Below are positions 1 to 10,144 of a stretch of DNA of 64,000 nt, piece by piece. Source of the DNA: Larix kaempferi (lineage: Eukaryota; Streptophyta; Pinopsida; Pinales; Pinaceae); NCBI GenBank assembly GCA_027924585.1, contig BSBM01000646.1:1547501-1611500 (forward strand), in the 5' to 3' direction. The notes below the pieces were generated by a model. The model did no database searches, was not told the DNA's origin, and was given only the letters and a program-made list of their open reading frames with translations. Position 1 is the stretch's first letter. Every line of letters begins with the position of its first letter. The translations under genes and the position numbers were made by a program.

Positions 1-605
1 TTTAAGCATTGCATGAGACATAAACAAAAGATGTAAAAAATGGTTTTATATTAATGTTACCTTGAGTGTCAAGGTTGATGAAGCCCTTTGCAGTGTCCAA
101 GAGGATGCTCCAAGCTTCAGAATGCTCCTTTCTCCTTCTCCAATGTTGGGGATGGGCCAAAGTGGCTCTCAAGGTGAAAATAGTTCAAATGATGAACCAG
201 GGTTTCGAGAGAGATTTTGGCAGAGTAAGGGTGCTTGTGATTGTGGATATGGAATAAGGGATCTCCATCACCTATTTATAGTTTTTTGGTGGTGGAGTGC
301 TGACCCATGGTTTTGGGAAACACATGGTTTTATGCAGCTGTATAGGGTTTTTTCCTCCTTTTCCTCATTATTTTATATTTTTTATTCCCTTTTTAGGGGA
401 TTTTTACTATTTTTGGAGGAAAAGGGGGTTTTTTAGCCTTTTTAGGCTATTTTGATGGTTTTGTGGCCTTTTGGAGGCATTTTAGGCCTTTTGGAGGATT
501 TTTAATGGGATTTTTGGGGTTTTTAAGAGAAATATGGTAGGAAAATGGACAAATGAGCCATATAATGTGGTAGATGAGGTAGTGAACACTTTTTGGGTGT
601 TAACA
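1..605 (-). repeat. Tat-A 3' LTR (truncated by window start)
   Basis: Matches 11848-12453 with one base change and one single-T length difference. It ends in TTAACA, which pairs with the TGT start of the other copy. About 120 bp of the distal (U5) end is missing because the window begins inside it. A TATA-like CTATAAATAG on the minus strand lies at 272-281. Confidence 0.95.
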
Positions 606-620
606 GATTGCCCCCTGATG
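606..620 (-). other. Tat-A polypurine tract
   Basis: Directly inside the 3' LTR the minus strand reads TCAGGGGGCAATC before TGTTAACA. Purine-rich sequence here is the expected plus-strand DNA primer site. It is assigned by position and composition only. Confidence 0.6.
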
Positions 621-754
621 TGCGAGGTCAGGAGCTAATCGTATGGCCGATGGACATCATAAGTCATGAATGGTTTTCCTGGGATGTGGAGAGAAGAGAA
701 GAAACAAACTGAAGCCCGGAACAACGATCCCGAACAACTGCAAGAGCTAAAAGT

Positions 755-1010
755 ACATAACCTCAATAATGGATGAGGAATCATCTGAGCATATGGACGA
801 GGCGGGCATTCCCATGCTCGTATCAGGATATAACATAACAATAAAAATGGGGTCCAAACAAATGGGGACCTGAAATATACATGACCTCAAATACTGAATG
901 AGGAATAATCTCAATATATGGACGAGGCGGGCATACCCATGCTCGTGTTAAGATACATAAACATAACTGTAAGGCCCGAAAAAGGGGGACCTGTAAGATA
1001 CATGACCACT
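755..1010 (-). repeat. Tandem repeat, about 124-bp unit, 2 copies
   Basis: The unit starting ACATAACCTC at 755 recurs as ACATGACCTC at 879, and a partial third start lies near 1001. Both copies share GGACGAGGCGGGCAT and CCCATGCTCGT. The copies are clearly diverged. Confidence 0.8.
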
Positions 1011-1961
1011 GTGTACATCATAAGAGTCCAGAGGGGACACAAATCTGGGACATACTGCTGAGCGGATCATATGTGAACGGCAGAACTGGTGCACTGGAAC
1101 AATCAACAGTGCTACTGAGTGTGGTACCAAAGGAACTGATGAGCTGCTGGATCATAGTGACTGGGGTCAAACTCTCCATGGTACACTGAACTGGAACTGA
1201 TGTGGAACTGAAACTGGGTACTCAAGGAAGCATGGAACTGGATGGCTTCCGAATACAAACTCCAACGCAGCCCGGACATCTACGGGAACATATAACTGGG
1301 CGTTCCAAAGTGACTCACCAATGTGCTAGAGTCGGGGGAAATCCGGGGTCTTCGACGAAAGACTGATGGAATATAATCCTACGCGATCCTCAACGATGCG
1401 ATCAAGGTGCTGAAGTCGAGCATGTGAGGAACAACCACTCAGAGAGGCAATGACGTCTCCTCTCAGAATGATCCGTAGGCACTTACCACAGATGGTGATA
1501 AGTCCAAGGCGTAGGGACCTCTGGGCCTATCCTCTGGAATAGAGGAGCTGTCGTCGACAGAGGGAGACCTGCCCCTATTAAGGCAATGATGTTTCCTTGA
1601 CAGGAGCGCGAGGTAGAAGACCGAAATGTGATAGTGCTGATGGCAGGACTGATAAACTGTGGTGGGACAACTGGGCAAGTAGAGTGGGTGGACTCAAACT
1701 TCCTTTGTTCAGAGTAGGATAATGGAAATGATCTGGCAGCATATGAAACTGACTAAGGGGAAAGGGATCATAGCTGTAATGAATCTGGGAGGATAACTGG
1801 CTGAGGGAGACTCAAGCTGGTGTAAAAGGGCATAAGACTGCTGAATACTCTGAACAAAGGCGACATGATTGGGGGTGCTGCCGAGATGATCGATCATAGT
1901 GCCAGGAGGCACAGGAGGGTACTTCTTCATGGGTTAAGGAACTAGAAGAAGTGTGTGTAAA

Positions 1962-2165
1962 ATGGTACTGTCGTGTGGATTTTACGAGCCCAGGACAGTT
2001 CATGCTCGTGGTTGCTTTCAATTTTAAGGAGTCTGAAAGCGATAAGAAGACTCTGAAGTGATGGAATGGTACTGTCGTGTGGATTTTACGAGCCCAGGAC
2101 AGTGCATGCTCGTGGTTGCTTTCAATTTTAGAGAGTCTGAAAGCAAGTAAGAAGACTCCAGGGGG
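1962..2165 (-). repeat. Tandem repeat, 104-bp unit, 2 copies
   Basis: ATGGTACTGTCGTGTGG begins at 1962 and again at 2066, each followed by near-identical sequence through a segment ending GTCTGAAAGC. Confidence 0.85.
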
Positions 2166-2249
2166 TTGCTTTTTCGTAGATTTAGTCTCCAAGGCCCAAA
2201 GAAGCATAAAAGGATGCAATGAAGAACTCTTCTAGCCGGTGTGACTAGA

Positions 2250-2480
2250 GTATTCCTTTTTCGTAATTAGTCTACCAGGTCCGGAAAAGGGTTAAACTTA
2301 TACCAGATAGACGCCCTTTCAGGTACTTTAACGAGCATGAAAGGAAGCAAGATTGCTCGGCGATCTTTTCATTCTTTTAGGAGTCAGAAAAGAGCTTAAC
2401 GGAAACTCCCTAAGTGCCTTTTTCGTAAAGGACTTGTCCGGCCCGAAAAAGGGGTAAAATTATACCGAACAAAAGGAATG
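2250..2480 (-). repeat. Diverged repeat pair, about 162-bp spacing
   Basis: CCTTTTTCGTAA followed by a GTCCGG-type segment and a TTATACC-type segment occurs near 2255 and again near 2417. Similarity is patchy, so this is an older duplication than its neighbours. Confidence 0.55.
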
Positions 2481-2649
2481 GCCAGGCAAGGAGGAAGTGT
2501 TCAATCAAGGTTTAGTAATGATGACCAAGAACGAGGGTAGGTGGGAACACTGATGGACCTCCTTGCGGGGTAGATGAAAATGGTGGCAAAATAACGAAAC
2601 GTTTGCAGTATGACAGGAGTGAATGGCTCATGTAAAAATGTGGAACAAT

Positions 2650-2990
2650 CCGATGGCGGCTGATGTGGCACGCAAACCGAGGCAGCAAGGTGTCGGGACA
2701 CAATGTTGAAATTGTACCAAGTGAGAGCGAGAAATGATCTCAAGCATCATCACGAGCTCGGAAAAATGAATCCGGCGATATAAAGGATGTCAAAAACGGG
2801 TGACGGCCGATGTGGCACGCAAACCGAGGTGACGGGGGCATTTTGAAAAATGCCCGGAAAATCTGGAGGTGAGAGCGAGAAATGATCTCTAGCATCAGCA
2901 CCATCTCGGAAAAATGAATCCGATGATATAAAACATGTGAAAAACGGAGAACGGCCGATGTGGCACGCAAACCGAGGCGACTAGTGGCGT
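2650..2990 (-). repeat. Tandem repeat, about 147-bp unit, 2-3 copies
   Basis: The block GATGTGGCACGCAAACCGAGG occurs three times, near 2660, 2808 and 2957. The block GAGAGCGAGAAATGATCTC occurs twice, near 2724 and 2870. Spacing is about 145-150 bp. Confidence 0.85.
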
Positions 2991-3151
2991 ATGAAAAATG
3001 GGTAAAAAATGACAGGACAAAAATAATGCAACGAGGTGACCATCATGACGGTCACGTCGCGCTGATTCCAGTGGTAGAAACGGTTCGGAAAACGGACAAC
3101 AAAAAAGAAAGTATTGTACAACGCAGACCAATGAGGCCGCGGGTTTCTTTT

Positions 3152-6100
3152 TTATGGGTAAAAACGCTTGAGATACAACCCATTACGAGGGTTGCGCAAA
3201 GGACGGCCTTCAGAGTCAGCTAAGATGTATGCCCCCTTGCCGAGGCAGGTCTGCACGACGTAAGGGCCTTGCCACATGGATTCGAACTTCCCTTTACCGG
3301 TTTTGTCATGGGCTTGGTCGTAGGCGAGGACTAGGTCCCCTTCGCGAAAAGTTCGAGGGTGAACATGTTTATCATAGTCGGCTTTGGAGCGATTTTTGGC
3401 AGCTTCGATGTTCTGGAGAGTGGCCCGACGATCTTCATCGGCTTGTTCGAGGTGCAGCAGACGCTGCTCGAGGGGGGTGGTGTCGGGGAGAAGCTCAACG
3501 GCAATCTGTAGGGCAGGGATCTGACACTCGATGGGGAGAACAGACTCTATACCGTGAACTAAATGAAATGGTGTAAAACCAGTGGCGGTCTTAGTGGAGG
3601 TGCGATAAGCCCACAAAGCAGGGAACAACATGTGGTGCCAATTGGACTTATGCTTGTCAACTGTTCGTTGGAGGATGGTTTTAAGGATTTTATTGATGGC
3701 CTCTACTTGGCCGTTCCCTTGGGGGTAGTAAGCAGAGGAAAATTGGTGCTCATACTTAAGGAGGGTGGATAACTCACGCCAGACGGCATCTTCTAAGTGC
3801 GAACCATGGTCAGAGACTAACTGCTTAGGAACCCCGAATCGGGCGATGACATGGTTGAAGAAGAAGCGGGCAGCAGTGTCAGCGGTACAATTGAAGGTAG
3901 GCATGGCTTCCGCCCATTTGGTAAAGTAATCAACAGCGACAACAATATATTTGTGGCCGTTGGCAGACTGGGGTCTACATTCCATGAAGTCTATGGCCCA
4001 CTTACAAAAGGGACCAACGGTGACGACTGGGTGTAACGGAGCAGGAGGTGTCCGGGCCTTGGGGGCAAAAAGTTGGCAGTTATGGCAGTGTTTGACCGCA
4101 GTGATGCAGTCGGTGAAAAGTGTGGGCCAGAAGTATCCGGCGCGGACGACCTTTTGGGCGGTGGCCATCCCTGAGAAATGGCCTCCGCAGGCGCCGCTAT
4201 GACAGTCATTAAGGACGTGTTCAGCTTCCTCATGGGTAAGGCAACGACGAAGAATTGTGTCAACCCTGCGCCGATAGAGGACATCGCCTAAAAGGAGATA
4301 TCGAGAGGCCTGGTGGCGGATGCGACGGCGTCCATTTCGTGTAACTTTGGGTCTGAACTTCTGCGTGCGTAGGTATAACAAGATATCACCGTACCATGGG
4401 TCATCGGACGAGATAGTGAACAGGTGATTGTCGGGTAACTCATCGGAGATGGGTTTGGCCGGGAGAAGGGAAGGGAGATCAGTAATGAGCTGGGCAAGCG
4501 CGAGGGCTTTAGTGCTCTTAGGTGTTTTGAAGGTAAGGTCATATTCTTGGAGGATAATGACCCATTTAGCAACACGACCTTGGAGTAACCGCCGGTTTAG
4601 AAGATATACCATGGGGTTAGAGTTGGCAACGACTGTGGTATGACTCATTAAGATGTAGTGTCGCAATTTTTGGACGGAAAAGACCACTGCTAGGGCAAGT
4701 TTCTCCTCATATGGGTAACATAGTGGTGGACCGGACAAAGTCTGGCTAACGTAGTAAACGACGTGCTCCTGGTGAGAAGCGTCTTCTTGAACTAAGACTC
4801 CCGATACGGCATGCTCGGATGCCGACACGTAAAGGATGAAGTCTCGGGTGAAATCCGGAGGGGAAATCAGAGGAGCTTGTGTGAGGGCCTTCTTGAGGGC
4901 CTCGAATGCAGCTTCTGCTTGCGCATCCCAGACGAAGGGTACGTGGGTGCGGAGTAGGCGCAAGAAACCGTGTACCGTAGTGGCATAATCAGGAACGAAG
5001 CGTCGAAGGAAGTTAGATCGCCCCTGCAGACTTTGGAGCTTCCGGAGCGTGCGAGGAGGGGGGAGGTCTAAAATAGCTTGGACTTTTAGAGGGTCAACAG
5101 TAATTCCTTTCTGGGAAACGATGAAACCCAACAATCGGCCTGCCGGTACGCAAAAAACACACTTGTGTGGGTTCAAGCGAATTTGGAATTTGCGACAACG
5201 CAGAAAAATTTGCCGAAGGTCGTTAAGGTGGTCTGATCGTTTCCGGGAACGAGCTGTAAGGGCATCAAGGTAGACTAGCAGGATATGGACCAAGTCGTGG
5301 AAGCAATAGGTCATGGCCCGCTGGAAAGTGGCACCAGCATTTTTGAGGCCGAAAGGCATGACACGATAGGCAAAGGTGCCCCAAGGGGTAGTAAAGGCAG
5401 TTTTGTACTGGTCTTCCTTACGGATCTGAATCTGATTATATCCGGAAAAACCATCCATGAAGGAGAGGACCTCATGTCCCGCACACGCATCTATGAGTTG
5501 ATCGATGAACGGCGTGGGGAAGTTGTCCTTGGGACAAGCATAGTTTAAGTCACGGAAGTTAGTGCATACGCGGATGGTGCCTTGCTTTTTGTTAACTGGA
5601 ACAGGGTTTGAAACCCATGTGGTATAGGCAATAGGATAAATGAACCCTGCCTTGCGCAGCTTCTCAATCTCGGCTTTGACAGCTGGGAGCTTTGAGGGAT
5701 GGATGGGGCGCTGTTTCTGACGAACAGGGGTTACATCAGGCCATGTGTCAATGTGGTGTTCGATAATGGCAGGGTCAAGACCAGGCATTTCGGTATAAGA
5801 CCAGGCAAAGACATCACGAAATTCTTTGAAAAGGTGTGTGTAGTCCTCAATCTCTTGTTTACTGCAGAATGCTCCTAAAGTAATGAGTTCAGGGGCATGA
5901 CCTGGAGCAGCAATATCAACTTGGATGACAGGTGAGATGTTGGCCATGTTGCCCTCCTCGAAGGCATCAGGAGCAGGAATAGGGTCCTTGAACCAGTCAA
6001 CCTTGGTGGGGAGGAAGTCTTTGGATTCGATCGCGTATTGGGTAGCGGTGCTAGAGGAAGACGCTTCTGGGATGAAATAGGAACGGTGGTGCATATCATC

Positions 6101-8968
6101 CCAAGGATAATCCGGGGCAGTTAGGGCCTCAAGAATCTCCTCATCAGTACGGAAAGTCTGCGTCGTCAAATCGGTTGACGAGGGGGTAGTGGAAGTGTTG
6201 GTTGAAGAGATCATGTAGATGATATTAACCTCTTCAGAAGGGGGAGAGACCGGGGGGTAGATCTCCTCAATGGTAGGTGGTGCCGTCTCAAGGTCCAGAT
6301 TGTTCATCTCATAAAGAGCTGCTCTGTAATTCGGGAGATCGGGACAATGATGTGAATAATGCCCGTAAATACCGCATATGGCGCAGGAGTGGTTGGTACG
6401 TAGGGACTTATCTTTAGGCTTAGGAGTAGGGTTGAGTTCGACAGTTGGGATATTAGGATCGTCATCGAGCATTTGCATGTGCTTCTGCAATGCGGGTAAC
6501 TGTGGGCATTGGTGGGTCGCATGGCCCAACTCGTCACACAGCGAGCATTTGGGAGGAGCACGAAACACTGGAGGGTTCTTGACTGTCTTTGGAGGTAGTA
6601 CAGCAGTGTAAGGTTGAGGACCTCTGCCCCCAGTGGGTTTGGGAGTAGGAGGAGGTGTCGTGGAGGACGAAGGGGTAGAGACGCCGGGAGGTGGCTGAGT
6701 GGTAGTAGCCATGGGTTGCACCGGCTGGAGGACGACATCAGGTGTCGGCGGGCGAACGGGAGGCGAAAGATACCATACAGGTAATCCCAAGGTTAACCCA
6801 GGGAGGCTAAGGGTAGCCATGACCGAGGCGCTTACTACTCCCGATGGAGGGACTAGGAAGGGGATCGTATGGATCGGTGTAACACCAATGTGGCTAGGTA
6901 CCAATGGTGGTTTAGGCAACAAGGGTGGTTGAGTGTTAGGTGGTAGGTTGTCGTGGGACAAGGTACATAAGTCAGACATTTCGGGCGTAGATGACGGCGG
7001 AGGAATGGATTGAAAGGTGGAGGTCATCGGCGCGTCTGAGTAGACTCCAGGCCCCGTAGAGGAAACAAACGAGGTGGAGGCAGGAGAAACAGGTTGTTCC
7101 ACCATGGGGAGAACATTTTCTGGTGCCGCTGGAGCATTGGGATCATAGTAGGTGAGCTGGTCAATCTTAACCATGCGTCCTTCATGGGGGAACATCATGG
7201 TGCGAAAGACAGAAGAGGCAACCGCCCGCATGGCATACATGTAGCTGCGGCCAAGTAGAAGGTTGTAATCCAATTGGGCATTGATTACCTCTATATCAAT
7301 AAGAACTGTTTTACCACCTAACTGGACTGGAACGTTGGGTAGAAGGCCTTGGGGCTGGGCCGAACGACCGTCGTAGGCACGTAACGCAGTGGTGGACTGC
7401 TGGAGAGGAGGGGATCCTAGCTTCTGCCATACAAATGTAGACATAACACATGTGGAGGCACCCTCATCGATGATGCACCGATGGATAACAAGATTCCTAA
7501 CGGAGACAGTAACTTGGAAGGCTAAGCTGGAAGGTAGGCGTGGTTCAGACTGGTCTAAATCAAATGCCATCAAATGCGAATCAGTTGGGTCAATCCCCCC
7601 AATAGCGGAAAGTAGAGTCTTGCGCTGGGAAGGGCAGTTCTTCAAGACTTCTAACGCAGACATGGCTGCGGGGGATTGGGCTAGGTCGTCTACAATGTTG
7701 TAGTTTGACGCAGCACGCGCATTAGGGTTATTGTTGATTCGGCGAAGTGGGAAACGAGGTGCTTTCGCAGCGCCGTCTATGGGAGGCGGAGGTATACGTA
7801 ACGCCTGATCGGTGGGATGGGCGTTAGCAGGTTTATCCGTGGGAGTGGCTTCAGAGGTGGAGCCATATTGGTTCCGACGGGTCTGGAGGTTGACGTCAGC
7901 GGATGACATCATCAGTAAGTGGTGGGTACCTGAGTCGAACATGGGTTGATCAGGAGCAGCGTAGGTGATCTGTTGTTGTTGGGGTTGCACGTTAGCTTGA
8001 GGGGCCAACGCCTGAGTGTTCACCACGCCTTGGGTCGGTAAGGGGTTTTGCAGCACCAAAGGGGGTTGCTGAGGTTGGGGGGGGTTGGGCGGTGCTTGGG
8101 GAGCCGCATGCCCTTGGCGATGGGCCTCGTCAACCCAAAGCTGCCGAGCTCGCTCCAAGTGTGGGCAAGCATGGGTGTAATGTCCATAGACTCCGCAAAT
8201 AGAACAAGGGTGGTTTGTTCGCAGATTGGGGTTTTTGGCCTGCTTGGGCGGGCGATCAGGGTTTTGATTAGCGGGGGCCGCATTGTTATTGTCAGGGGGA
8301 TTAGCCGGTTGACCAGCTTGGTCTGTAGGTTGGTTGTTTCCCCGATTACGGCCCTTGCCGCGGTTCTGTTGGCCCTGGTTACGTTGGTTATTCTGGTTTT
8401 GCTGCGGGTTTTGTTGGGCGTAAACTTGCCCTTGGGCAGCGGGTGGATTTTGAGGTTGCGCAGGTGCAGGAGCAGGCTGCGGAGGATGATATGTAGGTTG
8501 AGGCTGAGCAGGTGCAGCAACTTGAGGGGGTTGCTGATAGGACTGCGGAGCAGGTTGTGGATGTGCCGCAGGGGCTGCCTGTGGCGGATAATAAGCTGGA
8601 GGGGCTTGTGAAGGCGCAGGAGCCGGGGCAGTCTGCTGATGGTAGTAAGGCTGAGGGGCGACTGGAGGAGCATAAGCAGGAGTCGCATACCCAAAGCACT
8701 GAGGTGGACATGAGGGTCCATGGGCATGGTGATGTGTCATGGGAGCATATGAGTTGGTTGCTCCAGACTGGGAGGTATCCCTTGACAGGTCGGGGCCAGG
8801 GGTAGGTCGTGCTATAGAAAATGGTTGGGGATGCGAAGAAACACGGCCAATGATACCATCTGCAGCGTGGGATGCCCTCGGCGCATCATGCTGGGAGGAC
8901 TCGCCGCGAGGGGCGTCGGGTATAATGGTATAAAGGTAACCTGATTGGGCGTAAATGAGGTCGAACTG
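3152..8968 (-). CDS. Tat-A Pol region: zinc knuckle, protease, RT, RNase H, integrase
   Basis: One uninterrupted frame of about 1,938 codons directly follows the gag TAG in the same frame; its first Met is at 8740. From that Met, a P/Q-rich stretch is followed by a CCHC knuckle (about residue 180) and a retropepsin-like site, DEGAS (about 423). Two more CCHC knuckles follow (about 730-745 and 785-800), then RT (about 1000-1230), a degenerate RNase H and an HHCC integrase with D, D and E (EAIN) in place. The RT active site, about residue 1153, reads YLDA where RTs have YxDD; the codon is GCC. The first RNase H acidic residue is Ser (YVSAS). Copying should therefore fail, although integrase looks sound. 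The stop matches the integrase end in Tat-B. Confidence 0.93.
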   Translation of the reverse strand, partial: QFDLIYAQSGYLYTIIPDAPRGESSQHDAPRASHAADGIIGRVSSHPQPFSIARPTPGPDLSRDTSQSGATNSYAPMTHHHAHGPSCPPQCFGYATPAYAPPVAPQPYYHQQTAPAPAPSQAPPAYYPPQAAPAAHPQPAPQSYQQPPQVAAPAQPQPTYHPPQPAPAPAQPQNPPAAQGQVYAQQNPQQNQNNQRNQGQQNRGKGRNRGNNQPTDQAGQPANPPDNNNAAPANQNPDRPPKQAKNPNLRTNHPCSICGVYGHYTHACPHLERARQLWVDEAHRQGHAAPQAPPNPPQPQQPPLVLQNPLPTQGVVNTQALAPQANVQPQQQQITYAAPDQPMFDSGTHHLLMMSSADVNLQTRRNQYGSTSEATPTDKPANAHPTDQALRIPPPPIDGAAKAPRFPLRRINNNPNARAASNYNIVDDLAQSPAAMSALEVLKNCPSQRKTLLSAIGGIDPTDSHLMAFDLDQSEPRLPSSLAFQVTVSVRNLVIHRCIIDEGASTCVMSTFVWQKLGSPPLQQSTTALRAYDGRSAQPQGLLPNVPVQLGGKTVLIDIEVINAQLDYNLLLGRSYMYAMRAVASSVFRTMMFPHEGRMVKIDQLTYYDPNAPAAPENVLPMVEQPVSPASTSFVSSTGPGVYSDAPMTSTFQSIPPPSSTPEMSDLCTLSHDNLPPNTQPPLLPKPPLVPSHIGVTPIHTIPFLVPPSGVVSASVMATLSLPGLTLGLPVWYLSPPVRPPTPDVVLQPVQPMATTTQPPPGVSTPSSSTTPPPTPKPTGGRGPQPYTAVLPPKTVKNPPVFRAPPKCSLCDELGHATHQCPQLPALQKHMQMLDDDPNIPTVELNPTPKPKDKSLRTNHSCAICGIYGHYSHHCPDLPNYRAALYEMNNLDLETAPPTIEEIYPPVSPPSEEVNIIYMISSTNTSTTPSSTDLTTQTFRTDEEILEALTAPDYPWDDMHHRSYFIPEASSSSTATQYAIESKDFLPTKVDWFKDPIPAPDAFEEGNMANISPVIQVDIAAPGHAPELITLGAFCSKQEIEDYTHLFKEFRDVFAWSYTEMPGLDPAIIEHHIDTWPDVTPVRQKQRPIHPSKLPAVKAEIEKLRKAGFIYPIAYTTWVSNPVPVNKKQGTIRVCTNFRDLNYACPKDNFPTPFIDQLIDACAGHEVLSFMDGFSGYNQIQIRKEDQYKTAFTTPWGTFAYRVMPFGLKNAGATFQRAMTYCFHDLVHILLVYLDALTARSRKRSDHLNDLRQIFLRCRKFQIRLNPHKCVFCVPAGRLLGFIVSQKGITVDPLKVQAILDLPPPRTLRKLQSLQGRSNFLRRFVPDYATTVHGFLRLLRTHVPFVWDAQAEAAFEALKKALTQAPLISPPDFTRDFILYVSASEHAVSGVLVQEDASHQEHVVYYVSQTLSGPPLCYPYEEKLALAVVFSVQKLRHYILMSHTTVVANSNPMVYLLNRRLLQGRVAKWVIILQEYDLTFKTPKSTKALALAQLITDLPSLLPAKPISDELPDNHLFTISSDDPWYGDILLYLRTQKFRPKVTRNGRRRIRHQASRYLLLGDVLYRRRVDTILRRCLTHEEAEHVLNDCHSGACGGHFSGMATAQKVVRAGYFWPTLFTDCITAVKHCHNCQLFAPKARTPPAPLHPVVTVGPFCKWAIDFMECRPQSANGHKYIVVAVDYFTKWAEAMPTFNCTADTAARFFFNHVIARFGVPKQLVSDHGSHLEDAVWRELSTLLKYEHQFSSAYYPQGNGQVEAINKILKTILQRTVDKHKSNWHHMLFPALWAYRTSTKTATGFTPFHLVHGIESVLPIECQIPALQIAVELLPDTTPLEQRLLHLEQADEDRRATLQNIEAAKNRSKADYDKHVHPRTFREGDLVLAYDQAHDKTGKGKFESMWQGPYVVQTCLGKGAYILADSEGRPLRNPRNGLYLKRFYP

Positions 8969-10108
8969 CTATGCCTTAAGGATGGCCTCTTCTTCAGACT
9001 GGGGTCTTTCTGAAGCTACATCCTTAGCAATAACAGGGAGAAGGGATTTGAGGAACCAATCTAGGAAGATACGGTCGTCAAGTTTGATCTTGCATAAGCT
9101 ACGGCGTCTACGCCACTCATGGATATGGTCAGTGATATGGGTAGCCGTGTTTTGTCTACAAGATAGAAGGATCTCAACGCCTGCGTCATAGCGGACAGGC
9201 AACTGGAAGAACTGCAGGAAGGTAGAGGCAAGGGAGGCAAAGGTGGCGTGGGTCCCATGTGGTTGCTCAATATACCATTTGGCTGCAGAGCCAGTAAAGG
9301 TGCGCTGTAAGAGACGGAGGCGAACAGAGCCATCCACGATGGAGTTAGAGGAACACCATAGGTGGAAAGACATGATGTGGTTCTGTGGGTCCTCACCGGC
9401 CTTGCCCTCGAACTTAGGGATGTCCGAGGGGAGCTTGGTAGGCATATGAGGCCATGAAGGGTCGTGTCGAATAGGATCGTTGGTTAATCTGGCCAGGTCA
9501 GGTAGGTTGAGGCTAGCCATGAATGGCAAACTGGAAGAAGGCTGTGACACAGTAGTGCTGTGGACCAAATTGGGGCCAGTGCCCCCAAGTGGAGGGGCAA
9601 GATGTGAGGTGGTGCCCCCAAGTGGGGGAACTGAGGTAGTGAAGGATGGTCCAGCACCACCATTGGTAGTGTGAGCCACTGATGTAGTGGGGATAGGTAT
9701 TCCCGCTGTGGGAACAGGTACCGTGAGGGGAACGGTAGATGGTTGCCCCATGGAGGGCATACCAAAAATAGGTGTAGTAACTGGTGTAGTGGTGGATGTG
9801 CCACCAATGGTCCCTATGACAAATGGAGTGGAAGTCGTGCCAGCCATGGGGCTAGTAGGGGCAGTATAAATAGGGTTCTCAGACTCTTCGTCAGAATCAG
9901 AGGTAAAGTAAGGTGCATCACTATCTGGTGACGGAGACCTACGTTGCTGACGAGTGGAGTCAAGTGACAAGGCTCTAGATCTGTGATGAGTGGTATCAAC
10001 GGACAATGATCGGAATCTATGACGAGTGGTGTCAAGAGAACCGTGCTGTGGGGGCTCGCCCCTGAGGCGCCGAGAATGTCTCGGGGACTCAATGGTGACA
10101 GATGGTGT
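8969..10108 (-). CDS. Tat-A Gag (capsid region), ends at in-frame TAG
   Basis: The frame is open from 10108 to a TAG at 8969-8971, and pol follows without a frame change. The N-terminal part is R/S-rich with three 12-residue repeats (pattern LS-DTT--RSR), then S/T/P-rich. The C-terminal 150 residues are a capsid-like domain (PDLARL, PKFEGKAGEDPQNHI, AAKWYIEQP, HEWRRRRSL) that aligns with Tat-B. No ATG occurs in frame before 9847, so the start is unresolved: non-AUG initiation, a lost ATG, or a start at 9847. The TAG aligns with a Gln codon in Tat-B and is followed by CAG TTC. Confidence 0.85.
   Translation of the reverse strand, partial: TPSVTIESPRHSRRLRGEPPQHGSLDTTRHRFRSLSVDTTHHRSRALSLDSTRQQRRSPSPDSDAPYFTSDSDEESENPIYTAPTSPMAGTTSTPFVIGTIGGTSTTTPVTTPIFGMPSMGQPSTVPLTVPVPTAGIPIPTTSVAHTTNGGAGPSFTTSVPPLGGTTSHLAPPLGGTGPNLVHSTTVSQPSSSLPFMASLNLPDLARLTNDPIRHDPSWPHMPTKLPSDIPKFEGKAGEDPQNHIMSFHLWCSSNSIVDGSVRLRLLQRTFTGSAAKWYIEQPHGTHATFASLASTFLQFFQLPVRYDAGVEILLSCRQNTATHITDHIHEWRRRRSLCKIKLDDRIFLDWFLKSLLPVIAKDVASERPQSEEEAILKA
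9940..10040 (-). repeat. Three 36-bp in-frame repeats in Tat-A gag
   Basis: Three 36-bp units encode 12-residue R/S-rich repeats at the start of the gag frame. The unit length is a multiple of three, so the repeats preserve the frame. Confidence 0.75.
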
Positions 10109-10144
10109 CTAAATCTCTGTGGGTTGAGGTGAGTATAAAAACAG

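Larger units (their letters stand above)
621..3151 (-). other. Tat-A 3' non-coding region
   Basis: About 2.5 kb lies between the integrase stop and the PPT. No frame in it resembles a protein domain, and I see no archaeal-type RNase H such as Tat-B carries after integrase. It is built largely of short tandem duplications, listed separately. Long repeat-rich 3' regions are familiar in Tat/Ogre elements. Confidence 0.75.

Noticed and set aside
62-436. 124-codon plus-strand open frame repeated at 11909-12283
   Set aside because: It lies in both LTRs of a young element, so identity is expected, and it runs antisense across the LTR promoter. Composition is low complexity (F, S and L rich).
8020-8727. 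235-codon minus-strand and 187-codon plus-strand frames
   Set aside because: Shadows of the P/Q-rich repeat in the Tat-A Gag-Pol frame, which has the recognisable domains.
8969-8971. Reassigned stop codon (TAG read as Gln) suggested by TAG-rich frames
   Set aside because: TGA and TAA also occur in neighbouring decayed frames, and codons before and after show ordinary decay. CHG deamination is simpler for plant nuclear DNA.
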